19,434 nucleotides of DNA from NCBI GenBank assembly GCA_900552975.1, contig UWSL01000015.1:1-19434 (forward strand), given 5' to 3'. Under the pieces are notes generated by a model that saw only the letters and a program-made list of their open reading frames with translations, had not been told where the DNA came from and searched no databases. The stretch comes from an uncultured Mycoplasmatota bacterium. Its GTDB lineage: Bacteria; Bacillota_I; Bacilli_A; RF39; UBA660. Below, one piece after another: positions 6,737 to 14,944 of the stretch; position 1 is the first letter of the stretch, and the number at the start of each line of letters is the position of its first letter. The translations under genes were made by a program, and so were the position numbers.

Positions 6737-7854
6737 TACGCAACCTCCTTATATATTTGGGCAAATTGTTTTAAGAATTCATCTACTTCTTTCTGTGTTG
6801 TTAGATGAGACAAACTAATTCTGATAGACGTTGTAGCTAAGTTTTTATTTTTAGTTAAAGCATAAACTAGTTTAGATGGTGAATTTAAAGGACAACAACT
6901 TGTTTTACTAGAAATCATAATATGACGTTCATTAAAAAGACTAACAATTAAGTCAGATTTTACTCCACTAAGGCTCATATTAATAATCGATGGGATACTT
7001 TTTTCAGTATTATTAATAGTTACTTTGGGATACTCTTTTAAGTTAGTAATTATTTGATTGTAGTATTTCTTTATGATTGCATTTCGTTCATCTAAATTAA
7101 TAATAGATTTTTCTAGAGCAACTGCAGTGGCAGCAATAAGATTAGTTGAAGGAGTCCCACTGCGATAGATAGTAGTACTTTTACCACCTAAAATCAAAGG
7201 AGATAAGCTAACATTTTGCTTTTTCACTAAAATAGATACACCATTTAAACCATAAAATTTATGTGGTGCTATCGTAATAAGATCACAGTTACGATAGTCG
7301 ATAGTTACTTTGCCGATACTTTGGGACGCATCAGTATGAAAAACAATATTTTCATATTGTTTAAGTAATTCGCCGATTTGTTCTATTGGTTGAACTAAAC
7401 CAAGTTCTGAATCGACAGAACAGACACTTACTAAAATAGTATCAGGACGAATCATTTGTTTTAAACAAGAAATATCAATAGTACCTTCTTTTGTAACCGG
7501 AATTAATTCAATTTCAAAACCATTTTCTTGTAAAGCTGTACATGAGGAAATAATGGAATTGTGTTCAAGTGAACTTACTAAAATATGTTTACCTCTATTT
7601 TTGTATCTTAAAGCTGTTCCACGAATGGCTAAATTATTGGATTCAGTAGCTCCACTCGTATAAATTATTTCATCAGAGTTAACGTGAAGAAGCGAAGCTA
7701 TCTTAGAAGTTGCTTCGTTAATCTTGTTGAGAGCTTGATGACCTAATTCATGGTTTGAATTAGGATTTGCATAATTTTCTTTAGTCACTTTTAGAAACTC
7801 ATTTAAAACCTCTTCATCAACCGGTGTTGATGCGGCATAATCTAAATATATCAT
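6736..7854 (-). CDS. iscS: Cysteine desulfurase (NifS/IscS family)
   Basis: PLP enzyme taking sulfur from cysteine as an enzyme-bound persulfide for Fe-S clusters or tRNA thiolation; 372 residues. Visible: N-terminal MIYLDYAAST, YTSGATESNN, SLEHNS (His98), HTDASQSIGK (Asp175), the PLP lysine in APHKFYG (Lys199), YRSGTPS, and the loop Cys in ISSKTSCC (Cys320, next to Cys321). The family motif VNNExG reads VDSELG, so the Asn that normally contacts PLP is Ser. The ATG at 7854 gives the usual family N-terminus and sits behind AAGTGAG; an in-frame GTG at 7863 lies within that ribosome binding site. It begins just after the lipoprotein stop and ends overlapping ttcA, implying sulfur hand-off to the thiolase. 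Which pathway it feeds is inference. Confidence 0.93.
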   Translation of the reverse strand: MIYLDYAASTPVDEEVLNEFLKVTKENYANPNSNHELGHQALNKINEATSKIASLLHVNSDEIIYTSGATESNNLAIRGTALRYKNRGKHILVSSLEHNSIISSCTALQENGFEIELIPVTKEGTIDISCLKQMIRPDTILVSVCSVDSELGLVQPIEQIGELLKQYENIVFHTDASQSIGKVTIDYRNCDLITIAPHKFYGLNGVSILVKKQNVSLSPLILGGKSTTIYRSGTPSTNLIAATAVALEKSIINLDERNAIIKKYYNQIITNLKEYPKVTINNTEKSIPSIINMSLSGVKSDLIVSLFNERHIMISSKTSCCPLNSPSKLVYALTKNKNLATTSIRISLSHLTTQKEVDEFLKQFAQIYKEVA

Positions 7855-7863
7855 ATTACTCAC

Positions 7864-8406
7864 TTACGCTTTCGGACCTTGCCAATTAGTAAATTTGGCT
7901 TTTAAATTTTGAAGTTGTTTAGTTCCAACGGTTATCGTAGTTTTATCTTCTTTCTTATTTTCTATCCCAATAGGATTACAGCCACCAGCGACTAGATTAT
8001 CTAAATCATCAATAGCAAAAGTATTACCACAATTTTGACATTGAATTTTGTTACCAACTTGAACAAAGTAAGCATATGGTGAACCACCACAACTTTGACA
8101 AGTATTAACAACGACTTTAACTTTACCTTCTGAATCTTTAACGGCTAAAAGACCTATAGTAGTACCTTCATATTCATAACTAATATAAGTAACATCTTCT
8201 GTAATGTCATTTTTATTAATAACAATATTATTATTTTTATCAAGAGTTGCTTTAACTACTTTACCTGTAACTTTCTTTAAGTTAGCTGGGGCTGATGATT
8301 GGTTGGTACTTGTAAGTTTAGTATTTTTTTGTTCTTGGTTATCGCACCCAGTTAAAAGTAGAAAAAAGCTTATTAAAGCAAATAATAAATAAACTCCTCT
8401 TTTCAT
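7864..8406 (-). CDS. DUF2318-type Cys-rich lipoprotein
   Basis: The 180-residue protein has an N-terminal membrane helix ending in a lipobox (LLTG|C, Cys21), a low-complexity linker rich in Ser, Asn, Thr and Gln, then a metal-binding module: CQSC (103-106), CQNC (123-126) and GGCNPIG (141-147). This cysteine order is that of DUF2318, described as an Fe-S-containing or metal-binding domain and often seen near metal transporters. It should be lipid-anchored on the outer face of the membrane. The ATG at 8406 follows AGAGGAAG and is one nucleotide after the copZ stop. In this operon it may accept or buffer copper after export, or bind a metal cluster. The bound metal is not known from sequence. 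Confidence 0.82.
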   Translation of the reverse strand: MKRGVYLLFALISFFLLLTGCDNQEQKNTKLTSTNQSSAPANLKKVTGKVVKATLDKNNNIVINKNDITEDVTYISYEYEGTTIGLLAVKDSEGKVKVVVNTCQSCGGSPYAYFVQVGNKIQCQNCGNTFAIDDLDNLVAGGCNPIGIENKKEDKTTITVGTKQLQNLKAKFTNWQGPKA

Positions 8407-8407
8407 T

Positions 8408-8638
8408 TTAAACTTCCTCTATTTTTATTACTTTATAATCTAATTTACTAATTTCTTTTTTAATTAAAGATTCGTCAACAGAATCACTATAAGTTATTAA
8501 AGCATATTTTGCTTTTAAATCAACTTTTACCTTTGTAATATTAGGAATACTTTGCAAAGTGGCTGTTACTTTTTTAGCACAATGTTCACACATCATTCCT
8601 TCAATATAAATTTTTTTCTTATTTTTTTTATTAAACAT
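8408..8638 (-). CDS. copZ: CopZ-like copper chaperone
   Basis: Small cytosolic heavy-metal-associated (HMA) domain protein of 76 residues with the Cu(I) loop GMMCEHC (Cys17, Cys20) and a ferredoxin-like pattern ending LDYKVIKIEEV. A lysine-rich N-terminus (MFNKKNKKK) precedes the domain. CopZ proteins carry Cu(I) to the CopA exporter and to the CsoR or CopY repressor. The ATG at 8638 lies inside the last codons of copA (8-nt overlap) with GGAAG upstream, so the two are translationally coupled. It is slightly longer than Bacillus CopZ (69 residues), by the basic N-terminus. Confidence 0.93.
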   Translation of the reverse strand: MFNKKNKKKIYIEGMMCEHCAKKVTATLQSIPNITKVKVDLKAKYALITYSDSVDESLIKKEISKLDYKVIKIEEV

Positions 8639-10844
8639 TTTTATCTTCCTTCCATTTTTTTAATCTAAGAGCATTTAAAATAACTGTTGTACTTGATAGA
8701 GTCATGGCTAAACCAGCTACCATTGGATTCATTGTAATGTTAAGCGGTTCTAAGAAGCCAATTGCTAATGGTATCATACAAACATTATAGAAAAAGGCCC
8801 AAAATAAGTTTTCTTTAATATTAAGTAAGGTTTTTTTACTGATATCAAATAAGTTGTAAATACTTTGAAGATTATTATTCATAAGAATTATATCAGCCGA
8901 ATCACCAGCAATATCAGTTCCAGAATTTAGACTTACACCAATAGATGCTAAAGATAAGCTTGGGGCATCATTAATTCCGTCTCCTACCATCATAACTTGT
9001 TTACCATCAGCCAACAATTTTTTCAAGGTGCTAGCTTTTTCTTTAGGAGTAACATTAGCTATGACTTTTTTAATTCCTATGTTCTCAGCTACTATAGTTG
9101 CTGTTTTTTCATTGTCACCAGTCAACATAATAATTTCTTTATGAAGACCTTGAAGCTTTTTGATAACTTTCTTTGTATTATCTCTTAAATTATCTTTGAC
9201 TCCGATAAGAGCAATAATTTGTTTATTTTCAATGACGTAAACAATACTGTTCCCTTTTTTAGATAATTCTTCTTCAGCTTCTAAATAGTTATTTTTTATT
9301 TTTAATTTAGCTAATATTTTATTGTTACCAACAAAGTATTCATGTTTATTTATTTTTCCACATATTCCAAGACCGGGAATATTTTTAAAATCAGTTACGA
9401 CTTTAGAAACATCCTTAAGATTTGTTTGATCATTTATAAAAGCATTAGCAATAGGATGAGAAGAAAGAGCTTCTAAAGATGTTACTATTTTTAATAGTTC
9501 TTGATCTTTGTATGAAGAATAGTTATTTATTTTTGAAACGCTTAATTTACCATTAGTTAAGGTGCCAGTTTTATCAAAGACAATAGTGTCTATTTTAGAA
9601 ACATTTTCTAAGGTGGCACTTTTTTTTACTAAAAGACCATGTTTAGCACAAATACCTTCACTAACAACGAGTGCTAATGGTGTTGCCAAGCCTAGAGCAC
9701 ATGGACAGGCACAAACTAAGACGGTTACAAAGTGGACTAAAGAGGCACTCATACCATGGCCTAATAAAAGATGACCTACAAGAGTACAAATGGCAATTAA
9801 AATAATTGTCGGGACAAAAATACCACTTACTTTATCCGCAACTTGAGCAATGGGAGCTTTCGTATTGGTAGCTTCAACAACTAAGCGAACTATTTCAGAG
9901 ATGGTGGAATCTTTACCAATGTGTTCAGCTTGATACTTGACCGTTCCATCAATATTAATAGAACCAGCGACAACCTTCGAATTTAAATTTTTTTTAACAG
10001 GAAGAGATTCCCCACTTATAAAAGATTCATCAACATGAGTTTGACCATCAATTATTTGACCATCAACAGCAAATTTCATTCCTGGTTTAACTAAAAGAAC
10101 ATCACCCTTCTTTATTTCATCAAGCGATACTTCAACCGGTTCATTTTCAATAAGCTTTAAAGCTTTATTAGGCGTAATGGTTACTAAACCTTTTATAGCT
10201 TCCTTAGTTTTTTCTTTACTAATATTATCAATATATCGACCTAATTTAATTAGATAAATGATAATACAGACGCTTTCAAAATAAAGATTTTCCACATACA
10301 TTGTTGACCCATTAATAATTTTAAACATATTAATAGTACTATAAATAAAACTTGATAAAACACCTAAAGTAACAAGGGTATCCATGTTAGGCGATTTATA
10401 TTTAATATTCTTAAGGCCACTATAGATAATATCGCGACCAAAGAACATAAAATATAGACTAAAAAGACAAAGAATTACCGAATAGTTAATGGGATGTTTT
10501 AACATGTGAAGAAAAGGAATGACGGGTAAATGAACCATATGGGACATTGAAATATATAAAACAAAGAAAGCTAAAAGACCATTGAAAATTAATGAAGGAA
10601 GTTTATTTTTTTCTTTGATTGCAACATTTTCATCATATTCTCCTAGGGATATAAAACCGGCTTCTTTGACATAGCGATTAAGATCATTAATGGTTAACGA
10701 ATCTTCATAAGTAATACTAGCAGTGGCCATAACCAAATTAACTAAGGCATCTTCAATTCCTTTTTGCTTTAAGAGATACTTTTCTAAACCTGATGAACAA
10801 GCACTACATGTCATACCATCAATTTTTAAAATTATTTTTTTCAT
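8631..10844 (-). CDS. copA: Copper-exporting P1B-type ATPase
   Basis: Cu(I)-transporting P-type ATPase of the inner membrane, 737 residues, with a single N-terminal HMA domain (GMTCSAC, Cys13 and Cys16). Eight membrane helices are apparent. Motifs: SGES (277-280) in the actuator domain, CPC (380-382) in helix 6, phosphorylation site DKTGT (Asp424), HP (463-464), TGDN (575-578) and GDGINDAP (621-628). The helix 7 YN (686-687) and helix 8 MTLSS (714-718) residues match the Cu(I)-specific P1B-1 group rather than Zn/Cd or Co pumps. The ATG at 10844 follows AAGGAGG. Many family members have two HMA domains; here the partner fusion protein and CopZ supply further ones. It lies between the SafE fusion and copZ. 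Confidence 0.97.
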   Translation of the reverse strand: MKKIILKIDGMTCSACSSGLEKYLLKQKGIEDALVNLVMATASITYEDSLTINDLNRYVKEAGFISLGEYDENVAIKEKNKLPSLIFNGLLAFFVLYISMSHMVHLPVIPFLHMLKHPINYSVILCLFSLYFMFFGRDIIYSGLKNIKYKSPNMDTLVTLGVLSSFIYSTINMFKIINGSTMYVENLYFESVCIIIYLIKLGRYIDNISKEKTKEAIKGLVTITPNKALKLIENEPVEVSLDEIKKGDVLLVKPGMKFAVDGQIIDGQTHVDESFISGESLPVKKNLNSKVVAGSINIDGTVKYQAEHIGKDSTISEIVRLVVEATNTKAPIAQVADKVSGIFVPTIILIAICTLVGHLLLGHGMSASLVHFVTVLVCACPCALGLATPLALVVSEGICAKHGLLVKKSATLENVSKIDTIVFDKTGTLTNGKLSVSKINNYSSYKDQELLKIVTSLEALSSHPIANAFINDQTNLKDVSKVVTDFKNIPGLGICGKINKHEYFVGNNKILAKLKIKNNYLEAEEELSKKGNSIVYVIENKQIIALIGVKDNLRDNTKKVIKKLQGLHKEIIMLTGDNEKTATIVAENIGIKKVIANVTPKEKASTLKKLLADGKQVMMVGDGINDAPSLSLASIGVSLNSGTDIAGDSADIILMNNNLQSIYNLFDISKKTLLNIKENLFWAFFYNVCMIPLAIGFLEPLNITMNPMVAGLAMTLSSTTVILNALRLKKWKEDKNV

Positions 10845-10866
10845 ATTTTCCTCCTTTTATATTTTT

Positions 10867-12174
10867 TTATTTATTTTTAAAATATGATTTATCATCAATT
10901 ACTTTAATAGTATTTTTAATCATATTCATCCAACAATTCATACTATAATCCCCTACTTTATCTGGTGTAAATTCAATTATATTTTCACCAGCAACAAGTC
11001 TTTTTTTGATATTGTATTCATTTATTTGGATGGTATCATTACAACCGGTAAGATATTTCTTATCAACATCAATTACTAGTTTTACTTTAAGCCCTCTTTG
11101 AACAATGATATCACCATAATTATTATAACTTAAATTAATATGAACTTCTTGGTAGTCTTTATAGATTGTAGTTGCTTGATAATTACTATAATCATTAGAA
11201 GAACTAATTAGGTTAATTCCCATTGTACTTAAACCACGTTCAAACATAATTAAAGATAAGATAAAAATTAGAACGATGGCAATTTTATTTAAAATTATTT
11301 TAATGCGACCTTTAAAAATATTAAAAGTGATACTAACAAAAAGCATTAAAGGGACGGTTCCTAAACTAAATAAGAACATTGATAAAAAACCTTTGAGAAA
11401 AGAACCAGTGGAAAGGGCATACAATTGCATAGCTTGAAGAGGTCCACAGGGCATAAAGCCGTTTAATAAACCAATAACAAAAGAATTTTTGGTTTGCTTT
11501 TTTAACTTAAGGTTAATAAAATGAGGTATTTTTATTTTAATAACATTTAACATATTTAATGACATAAGAAGCATAAGGAAAGCAGCCATTATGATAATTA
11601 AACCATTGATAGTTTCATTAATACTAATAACTTTTCCTAGAAGTCCGACTATTCCACCAATTAATGAATATGATAAAACACGACCTAAGTTATAAAAAAA
11701 TGCTCTTTTAAAATAGGAAGTATTTTCTTTATTAATAGTAACAATTAAGTTAATAGCTCCACACATGCTTATACAGTGAATACTAGTTAATAAACCAGTA
11801 AAAAATAACATACCATATGTAATATTATTATCAATATTAGGAATTATATTGAAGATATTAAAACCAAAAATTTTATTTAATGTATAGAGAATAAGGATAA
11901 TCGTTATAAAAATAAGTAAAAATTCTTTTAAAGTTACTTGTTTTGTTAAATCATCTTTGTTAGAGCTTATATATTCTTCCTTGGTAAAATAATCTAAGTT
12001 ATTAATCGTAGTAACTATTTTAGTTTTATTTAATTGACCTATGTAATTTATTGTAGCAATATCTTTATAAATACTGATATCTTTGATTTGCTTAATTTTT
12101 AAAAGTTCTTTAGTTATTTTATTTCGACAATTATCACACGTTATTCCTTTTATCTTAACATAGATCTGAGCCAT
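10867..12174 (-). CDS. HMA - SafE-like membrane - cupredoxin-like fusion protein
   Basis: 435 residues in three parts. Residues 1-65 are an HMA domain with GITCDNC (Cys13, Cys16). Residues 80-320 hold about seven membrane helices of the SafE/TauE-DsbD-like type (COG2836-like), with SIHCISMCGA (131-140) and NGFMPCGPLQAMQLYALSTG (238-257), the paired Cys/Pro motifs of that family. Residues 335-427 look like a cupredoxin-type domain: GEN-EFTPDKVGDYSMNCWMNM with Cys378, Cys414 and several Met that could bind copper. The cytosolic HMA end and the probable outside cupredoxin end suggest movement of copper or electrons across the membrane. Its ATG overlaps the csoR stop (TAATG). The transported species cannot be told from sequence. 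Confidence 0.85.
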   Translation of the reverse strand: MAQIYVKIKGITCDNCRNKITKELLKIKQIKDISIYKDIATINYIGQLNKTKIVTTINNLDYFTKEEYISSNKDDLTKQVTLKEFLLIFITIILILYTLNKIFGFNIFNIIPNIDNNITYGMLFFTGLLTSIHCISMCGAINLIVTINKENTSYFKRAFFYNLGRVLSYSLIGGIVGLLGKVISINETINGLIIIMAAFLMLLMSLNMLNVIKIKIPHFINLKLKKQTKNSFVIGLLNGFMPCGPLQAMQLYALSTGSFLKGFLSMFLFSLGTVPLMLFVSITFNIFKGRIKIILNKIAIVLIFILSLIMFERGLSTMGINLISSSNDYSNYQATTIYKDYQEVHINLSYNNYGDIIVQRGLKVKLVIDVDKKYLTGCNDTIQINEYNIKKRLVAGENIIEFTPDKVGDYSMNCWMNMIKNTIKVIDDKSYFKNK

Positions 12175-12482
12175 TAGTTTAGTCTCCTAATTAATTCCAT
12201 GACTTCATCCATTACGTTTGGATCGTCATTTTTGATATCACGAACAACACAAGTTGCTAAATGATCTCTCAAAATTTCATTACTGACACTTTTTATCGAT
12301 TTGTTTATTGCTAGTAGTTGAATAAGAATATCATTACAATACTTGTCTTCATCTATCATATTTTGAACACCCCTTATTTGACCTTCGATGGTTTTAAGAC
12401 GTTTGTTAATTTTTTTCTTAGTTTCTAAGTCACGATGGGTACTCTTTTCACATTTGGTACAATGTTGGCATCGACCTGACAT
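12174..12482 (-). CDS. csoR: CsoR-family copper-sensing repressor
   Basis: All-helical CsoR/FrmR-family DNA-binding repressor of 102 residues. The Cu(I) fingerprint C-x24-H-x3-C is complete (Cys49, His74, Cys78), and the GQIRGVQNMI segment of helix 1 is present. Cu(I) binding releases CsoR from its operator. The ATG at 12482 follows GGAG and is chosen over an upstream in-frame ATG at 12542, which would require reading through the promoter and operator. The N-terminus has an extra C-x2-C-x2-C (Cys5, 8, 11; GRCQHCTKCEKSTH), not part of the canonical site. As the first gene of the run, downstream of its own operator, it is expected to autoregulate. Assignment is strong. Confidence 0.96.
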   Translation of the reverse strand: MSGRCQHCTKCEKSTHRDLETKKKINKRLKTIEGQIRGVQNMIDEDKYCNDILIQLLAINKSIKSVSNEILRDHLATCVVRDIKNDDPNVMDEVMELIRRLN

Positions 12483-12501
12483 AATATCATCTCCAAAAAA
12501 T

Positions 12502-12530
12502 ATTATACACCCCAGGGGGGTATTAGTAAA
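12502..12530 (-). promoter_or_regulatory. Promoter of the csoR copper operon
   Basis: On the minus strand TTTACT (12525-12530) and a perfect TATAAT (12502-12507) are separated by 17 nt. The spacer is filled by the CsoR-type operator. The start site should be near 12495, leaving a leader of only about 13 nt before the csoR ATG. Confidence 0.85.
12505..12523. promoter_or_regulatory. CsoR-type operator
   Basis: ATACACCCCAGGGGGGTAT is a 19-bp imperfect palindrome around base 12514, with a single mismatched pair, and is the only G/C-rich tract in an AT-rich region. It matches the known CsoR site form, TAC-C-run/G-run-GTA. It lies between the -35 and -10 boxes and overlaps the first half of the -10, so bound repressor would block RNA polymerase. 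Confidence 0.88.
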
Positions 12531-12541
12531 TGCTTTTTTCA

Positions 12542-12581
12542 TAAAAAAACAAAGTCCAATAAAAGAAACTTTGAACTTTGT
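12542..12581 (-). terminator. Rho-independent terminator after the hybrid kinase gene
   Basis: The arms ACAAAGTCC (12549-12557) and GAACTTTGT (12573-12581) form a 9-bp stem with one G-U pair, followed on the minus strand by a run of T (12543-12548). It starts about 11 nt after the kinase stop codon and insulates the kinase gene from the copper operon. Confidence 0.85.
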
Positions 12582-12591
12582 CTTTTTTAAT

Positions 12592-14880
12592 TTATTTTCC
12601 TTTTAAGTAATTTTTTATGACAGGCATAAGACGGTTAAATTCTTTTTGCAGATCAGAAAAGTTTTGCATAATATATCCTTCATCATTTTCTTTGGCTTTC
12701 ATTTCATGTTTATACGATATATCAGCTAACTTAGTAAAACCAAAATATTTAGAGTCACTCTTTAAAGAATGCACTTTAATAGCATAATTAGGCATATCAT
12801 GTTGATTTTTAAGATTTTCTAGTTCATTAAATTTATTTTGACAATCTTCACTCCACTCACTTAGCATTTCCTTGTAAGTTACTAAATCACCAAAATTTTC
12901 AATACCTTTCTTGTAATCTATGCCATTTTTTACTAAGTAAGTTTCATCATATTGGACTTCTGAAATATTTTCATCAGAAGTTTCTGCCTCGGCTGGTAAA
13001 TCAGTAATTGAATAAGCTTTAACATTACTCCAATCTATCTTAGATTGGTTTTTGTTAGGAATAAATATTTTATCTAATTTTTCTTTAATTTGGTCTTTAC
13101 TAAAAGGTTTAGATATATAGTCAATAAAACCTTCACTTATGTATTTTTCTTTAGCACCAGTAAGGGCATCAGCTGTTAAGGCAATAACAGGAATATTAAA
13201 TTCTGGATTTTTTCTTAAATTAGCAAGACATGTTTCTCCACTCATATTAGGCATCATTATGTCCATAAGGATTAAATCATATTTATTACCTTGATTTATT
13301 TTTTCTAAACATTCTTGGCCATCATGACATTCATCAATATTAAAAGTGAATTCTTTTAAAACTTTAGTAGCTACTTTAATGTTTAGATTATTGTCATCAA
13401 CTATCAATACTTTTTTACCATGATATGTTGCAGATATATTAGCAAATTTATCATCACTCGCGATACTACTTAATGATTTAATTAAAGAACTAATTTTTTG
13501 AGGAATTTGTACAACAAAGATGGACCCTTGTCCATATTGCGATTGAACATTAATTTTGCCACCCATCATCTCAACCAATGACTTAGTAATAGCCAGCCCT
13601 AATCCAGTTCCTTCAGTAGTAGTATTTTTTTCAACATCCAAACGATCAAATTTATTAAATAAACGATTTATGTGTTCGGCTTTAATTCCTTTCCCAGTAT
13701 CTTGGCATGTAATAATAATTGTAGAAATGTTTTGTTTTAAATTATTTATGCATTTTATAGTTAAATTTATTTGTCCTTTATCTGTGTATTTTATAGCATT
13801 TGTAAGTAAGTTGTTGATAATTTCTTTAACTTTCCCTTTATCTCCGATTACTTCATAAGGAATATCGTCAGCTATTTCAAGATTAAAAATAACATTTTTT
13901 TCACCAATACGAGTTTGAGTTACTTTACACATATTTATTATTTCATCTTTAAAGCAATATTTTCCTTCAATCAATTCCATTTTGTTGGCTTCAATTTTAT
14001 TGATATCTAGAATATTGCCAACTATTTCAAGTAAAGTTTGAGAAGCATTAATAATATCTTTAGAATTTTCAATTACCTCATTAGGAAGTTGATCTTGATA
14101 ATTTAAATTGTCTTCAGATAGGCCAACGATAGCATTTAATGGAGTACGAATTTCATGGGACATACTTGATAGAAAATCTGATTTGGCACGGTTGGCACGC
14201 TCGGCTTGTTCTTTGGCCAACTCAGTTTGACGTAACAGTTTGATATCGGGATTTTCGATAGTAAATAGCATAATCATATCGACGATTGTCAAGACAATTG
14301 AAATAAAGTTTACTTCTGGTATAACTATTCTCAAAAAAGCCACAGCTATTAGCAAAATTATTAAAAATAGTAGTGGTAAATATTTTTGCTTATTTATTGT
14401 GTTTTTTTTCTTAACTAAAAATATAACTGTCATCATCATTATAATATAGATTAATGATCCTATTAAACCAAGAATTGTCAATGGTCCTGTCGAATTCAAA
14501 ATACCATTTTCGTTAATTATTTTAACATTCAAACATATTGATAGCACATATAATATAAAGTTTATTGTTAATATTAAATAATTAATAGTTTTTTTACATT
14601 TTTCAGCCGAAATCACATACATATAGTAAAACATTAGGCTACACCAGGTTACAATCAAAATAACATCCGTTCTATTTAGTAATTTTAAAATAAAATTCGA
14701 ATTAGACGTTAAGGCAATAATTACTATCAAAGTCGTTGTTAACGATTCAAAAATATTTATCATTAATAATTTTTCAAAAATAATTGTTTCTTTATTTGAA
14801 ACACCTTTCTTAACAAAAAAGATTATTGAAAGAATTAAAGAAATAACAAATGCACAAGATGTTAGATATCCGTTTGACAT
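12592..14880 (-). CDS. Membrane-bound hybrid histidine kinase with receiver and HPt domains
   Basis: 762 residues. Six or seven hydrophobic helices (about 1-205) form an N-terminal membrane sensor of unrecognised type. A short coiled coil then leads to HisKA with SHEIRTPLN (His242), and HATPase_c with NNLLTNAIKYT (Asn361), DTGKGI (394-399) and GTGLGLA (424-430). The receiver domain has Asp495/Asp496, phospho-acceptor Asp540 in LILMDIMMPNMSG, and Lys591. A C-terminal HPt domain has KVHSLKSDSKYFG (His704). The protein can thus run three phosphotransfer steps (His-Asp-His) but has no DNA-binding output and no adjacent response regulator. The ATG at 14880 has only a weak AGGG upstream. It is its own transcription unit next to the copper operon; a link is possible but unsupported. 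Confidence 0.95.
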   Translation of the reverse strand: MSNGYLTSCAFVISLILSIIFFVKKGVSNKETIIFEKLLMINIFESLTTTLIVIIALTSNSNFILKLLNRTDVILIVTWCSLMFYYMYVISAEKCKKTINYLILTINFILYVLSICLNVKIINENGILNSTGPLTILGLIGSLIYIIMMMTVIFLVKKKNTINKQKYLPLLFLIILLIAVAFLRIVIPEVNFISIVLTIVDMIMLFTIENPDIKLLRQTELAKEQAERANRAKSDFLSSMSHEIRTPLNAIVGLSEDNLNYQDQLPNEVIENSKDIINASQTLLEIVGNILDINKIEANKMELIEGKYCFKDEIINMCKVTQTRIGEKNVIFNLEIADDIPYEVIGDKGKVKEIINNLLTNAIKYTDKGQINLTIKCINNLKQNISTIIITCQDTGKGIKAEHINRLFNKFDRLDVEKNTTTEGTGLGLAITKSLVEMMGGKINVQSQYGQGSIFVVQIPQKISSLIKSLSSIASDDKFANISATYHGKKVLIVDDNNLNIKVATKVLKEFTFNIDECHDGQECLEKINQGNKYDLILMDIMMPNMSGETCLANLRKNPEFNIPVIALTADALTGAKEKYISEGFIDYISKPFSKDQIKEKLDKIFIPNKNQSKIDWSNVKAYSITDLPAEAETSDENISEVQYDETYLVKNGIDYKKGIENFGDLVTYKEMLSEWSEDCQNKFNELENLKNQHDMPNYAIKVHSLKSDSKYFGFTKLADISYKHEMKAKENDEGYIMQNFSDLQKEFNRLMPVIKNYLKGK

Positions 14881-14906
14881 AAACTCATCAACCCTACTCT
14901 TATATA

Positions 14907-14935
14907 AGTATATAAAATTTTTTTAATAGTTTCAA
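14907..14935 (-). promoter_or_regulatory. Promoter of the hybrid kinase gene
   Basis: On the minus strand TTGAAA (14930-14935) and TATACT (14907-14912) are separated by 17 nt, about 25 nt upstream of the ATG at 14880. Neither box is perfect. Confidence 0.65.
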
Positions 14936-14944
14936 TTTAATATC

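Noticed and set aside
12483..12542. Longer csoR start at 12542
   Set aside because: It would need transcription from upstream of the promoter and would translate the operator; the ATG at 12482 has the ribosome binding site.
13556..14449. Plus-strand open frames within the kinase gene
   Set aside because: Shadow frames opposite HATPase and membrane-helix codons; hydrophobic only because of the AT-rich template.
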